This document shows positions 40,278-42,427 of a DNA stretch of 42,427 bases, one piece after another. The stretch is taken from assembly GCA_045652125.1 (NCBI GenBank), contig JAZRTT010000049.1:1-42427 (forward strand), read 5' to 3'. Each line of letters starts with the position of its first letter. Positions within the stretch are counted from its first letter, which is position 1. The stretch comes from Avoscillospira sp045652125. GTDB lineage: Bacteria; Bacillota; Clostridia; Oscillospirales; Oscillospiraceae. A program made the translations under genes and the position numbers. A model generated the notes under the pieces. That model saw only the letters and a program-made list of their open reading frames with translations. It had not been told where the DNA came from and ran no database searches.

Positions 40278-40934
40278 ATGAAGCGAAAAAAAAGGAGCAT
40301 TCTGATTGCTGCTGTGGTGCTGCTGATACTGCTGGCTGCTTTGGTTGTTTGGCAGTGGAGCAATTTGCAGGCCTTTTACCTCTATCTGACCATGGACGAA
40401 TCAACCATTGCACAGCAGATGGAGGATACTCGGCAAGAGCATCATGAGACGCTGAAAAAGGAGTACACAGTCACGGTGAAACCGCCGTCGTTGGAGCAGA
40501 GCAATGACCTTTTGGACGGAAAAGCCAGCGCAGAAGAAGTCAAGGAGAATCTTGGTATTCTGCAGCAGAGTCCGCAGCCTGCAAAAAAGACAGCAGAGGA
40601 GCTGACCAACGAATGTGTTGCAGAGCTGTATGCCCTGAAAGTGGATGTGATGGCGAAATTGGGTACCATGAAGCAGGAACTGCTGAACCGATGGAACGCA
40701 CTTTCGCCGCAGCAGCGGACCCAGGAGAAAAAACTGGAGTTGGGCTATGAAGGGCTGGATGCCTGCTATGACTACGAAGTGGAAGTGAATAAGCAGGTCA
40801 GAGCGATTTTGGAGAAATACCGCCCCTTGTTGAAGGACATCGGTGCTGACACAGGGGTTTTAGATACGTTGTGGAAATATTATTGTGAAGAGAAGGCTTC
40901 CGAAAAAGCCTTTTACTTGGATAAATATCTGTAA
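40278..40934 (+). CDS. Membrane-anchored helical protein of unknown function
   Basis: The 218-residue protein has a basic N-terminus, one membrane helix (about residues 7-28) and a long helical outer part rich in Glu, Lys, Gln and Leu, likely coiled-coil. I recognise no domain. AAAGGA at 40267-40272 fits the ATG at 40278; the in-frame start at 40260 has no site. It lies 63 bases after the CpsB-like gene and 15 bases before the SLH gene, so the three are probably one unit. A role at the envelope is inferred from location only. Confidence 0.78.
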   Translation: MKRKKRSILIAAVVLLILLAALVVWQWSNLQAFYLYLTMDESTIAQQMEDTRQEHHETLKKEYTVTVKPPSLEQSNDLLDGKASAEEVKENLGILQQSPQPAKKTAEELTNECVAELYALKVDVMAKLGTMKQELLNRWNALSPQQRTQEKKLELGYEGLDACYDYEVEVNKQVRAILEKYRPLLKDIGADTGVLDTLWKYYCEEKASEKAFYLDKYL

Positions 40935-40949
40935 GCAGGAGGGAAAAAC

Positions 40950-42209
40950 ATGAAAAAGCAACTGATGAGAGTACTGACAATGATCCTGACAGTCGCAATG
41001 ATTTTGAGCATGACAACCATTGCACTGGCAGACCAATCCTTTGAACCGGGTCCGATTGATCTGCAGGTGAGGGCTGCGGAACAGGTGAACGGTACCTATA
41101 AGGTGAGCTATACGGCAAAACTGGTGATGAAGGAAGAACTGGCAAAGGTTGCCACTTTATACCGGGATAACGATCGGATGTACGGTCTGCGGTTCATCTG
41201 CACCCTGAACGATGAACTGGTAGTTCAGCTGAACGATGTGAATGAAGAAGATTTCCGGTTTGACTGTGCCCAGTGGGACGGAAAAGATATTTTTGTCTAT
41301 GAAGAAGCGACAGTGACCGATGATGGGCTGAAGATTTTCTATCGTCTGAATGAGGCTGTTCTGGCTGATTGGTTCTACGAAGAAGATATGGAAGCTGTGA
41401 CGGATGCCCTGATGCAGCCTATGACTATGTGGGCAACGGCGTTGGTTCCCGAGAGACAGTTGAAGCGTCTGGACGAGCCTGTTGTCACCACGGCGAAAGT
41501 GGAACTGGAAGGCAGCGGCATCGAGAAGTATTTCGGCCAGTACTCCGTCATCGGAGCCTGGGGCAGGACCACATGGAGATTGGATGATGATTTCTATGTT
41601 CCCGGCTTTGGCTGTTGTGCGCCGCATGAGTGCCCCCGGAATATGTATTGTCCTGCAGGTCACTTTAACGATCTGAATCTGCAGCTGTGGTATCATGACG
41701 GCATTCACTACTGTGTGGAATACGGCCTGATGGTGGGTACCGGCAAGTATACCTTTGAGCCGGATCTGGCGATCACCCGCGGCATGGTGGTGACGGTGCT
41801 GTACCGGATGGAAGGGGAGCCTGCAGTCAGCGGCGCACAGGTCTATGAGGATGTGGCGCTGAACCGCTGGTATACCGATGCAGTGGAATGGGCAGACGGC
41901 AACGGCGTGGTCAACGGCTACGGCAACGGCAAGTTCGGCCCCAACGACCCCATTACCAGAGAGCAGATGGCGGCAGTTCTGTACCGCTATGCCCGTTATA
42001 AGGGTGTAGATGTGTCCGTGGGAGAAAACACGAACATTCTTAGCTTCAAGGATGCGGAAGATGTGTCCGGATATGCAGTGGCAGCGATGCAGTGGGCATG
42101 CGGTGTCGGCATGATTCAGGGCAGCTATGGCAACCTGATGCCTCTTGCCAATACTACCAGAGCACAGGCAGCGGCGATTTTCCAGCGCTATTGCATGAAT
42201 GTTATTTGA
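40950..42209 (+). CDS. Secreted protein with three C-terminal SLH repeats
   Basis: The 419-residue protein has a signal peptide (about residues 1-27, ending ALA). A beta-rich N-terminal region of about 200 residues follows that I do not recognise. A small Cys/His cluster (Cys222, Cys223, His226, Cys228, Cys234) is unusual for an extracellular protein and might bind metal or form disulfides. Three SLH repeats run from about residue 245 to the end (YGLMVGTGKYTFEPD, GVVNGYGNGKFGPND, GMIQGSYGN). SLH domains anchor proteins to cell-wall polysaccharide. GCAGGAGGG precedes the ATG. A truncated copy of its two ends lies at 20461-20538. Confidence 0.9.
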   Translation: MKKQLMRVLTMILTVAMILSMTTIALADQSFEPGPIDLQVRAAEQVNGTYKVSYTAKLVMKEELAKVATLYRDNDRMYGLRFICTLNDELVVQLNDVNEEDFRFDCAQWDGKDIFVYEEATVTDDGLKIFYRLNEAVLADWFYEEDMEAVTDALMQPMTMWATALVPERQLKRLDEPVVTTAKVELEGSGIEKYFGQYSVIGAWGRTTWRLDDDFYVPGFGCCAPHECPRNMYCPAGHFNDLNLQLWYHDGIHYCVEYGLMVGTGKYTFEPDLAITRGMVVTVLYRMEGEPAVSGAQVYEDVALNRWYTDAVEWADGNGVVNGYGNGKFGPNDPITREQMAAVLYRYARYKGVDVSVGENTNILSFKDAEDVSGYAVAAMQWACGVGMIQGSYGNLMPLANTTRAQAAAIFQRYCMNVI

Positions 42210-42427
42210 TTTTCTGCCGAATAACGGAAACGACAGGTAAAAACCCAAAACCAACCGGGGACCCGGGGTGCAAATGCCCCCGCGGCCCTTTTGCGCAAAA
42301 AGCGGTCTTGGGGGCATTAAAATGCTGCCCAAAAAGCAGTCGGAGGCACCTTGGATCTTAGGGGGAAATGCCCTTGGCACAGGGGTTTGGACGCAGTTTC
42401 ATACAGACGGGATAACCACGTTATGTA
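42210..42427. other. Noncoding end of window with inverted repeats
   Basis: No convincing gene is seen in the last 218 bases. A 9-bp stem (42273-42281 with 42310-42318) encloses the 12-base palindrome TTTTGCGCAAAA at 42289-42300. A further small hairpin (CTGC...GCAG near 42324-42338) follows. It may include the terminator of the SLH gene or a structured RNA of the next unit, which lies outside the window. Confidence 0.45.

Overview
The window reads as a chromosomal segment of a low-to-mid-GC Gram-positive anaerobe of the class Clostridia. An Oscillospiraceae/Ruminococcaceae-type gut bacterium is my best guess from protein style. Supporting signs are an rpsF-ssb-rpsR operon, RNase Y, several lipoproteins with short signal peptides, a membrane pyrophosphatase, SLH-domain surface proteins and strong AGGAGG ribosome binding sites. 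I recognise no rRNA, tRNA, CRISPR array, insertion sequence or phage gene.

Region 1 (1-18.6 kb) is mostly core and housekeeping. It holds two lipoproteins and a TM2-domain protein, the proton-pumping pyrophosphatase hppA, rny, a small minus-strand gene, a DUF3006-like small protein, a DUF4358 lipoprotein, and an MBOAT acyltransferase with its DHHW partner. The minus-strand rpsF-ssb-rpsR operon follows, divergent from a MocR-type regulator that lacks the usual PLP lysine. Then come hpt, a NUDIX-DUF523 fusion, a TRIC/UPF0126 membrane protein and hflK-hflC. Several near-consensus SigA promoters and intrinsic terminators divide these units.

Region 2 (18.7-42.2 kb) is a large surface-polysaccharide locus. 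It opens with a chain-length regulator and a BY-kinase carrying an exceptional 17-tyrosine tail, then an SLH protein. The Wzx/Wzy-type assembly genes follow: initiating phosphoglycosyltransferase, four glycosyltransferases, a Wzy-like polymerase, a Wzx flippase, LicD and a TagD-like cytidylyltransferase. CapE-CapF-CapG enzymes for UDP-N-acetyl-L-fucosamine come next. The cognate PHP-type tyrosine phosphatase (CpsB), a membrane-anchored unknown and a second SLH protein close the locus.

A second gene set is embedded in the polysaccharide operon. It comprises a PF14907-type nucleotidyltransferase (between capE and capF), a VanZ-like protein, an ABC exporter, an HPr-kinase-like protein, a PqqD-like protein and an S24/S26-type peptidase. 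These families are better known from RiPP (notably lasso peptide) maturation, yet no precursor, cyclase or radical SAM enzyme is visible. This is my main candidate for an undescribed system: a peptide- or envelope-modifying kinase/RRE/peptidase/exporter cassette coupled to glycan assembly.

A 25-codon relic at 20461-20538 joins the first codons and the last codons of a gene nearly identical at both ends to the SLH gene at 40950-42209. The polysaccharide genes are thus bracketed by a deletion-derived scar and a full-length paralogue.
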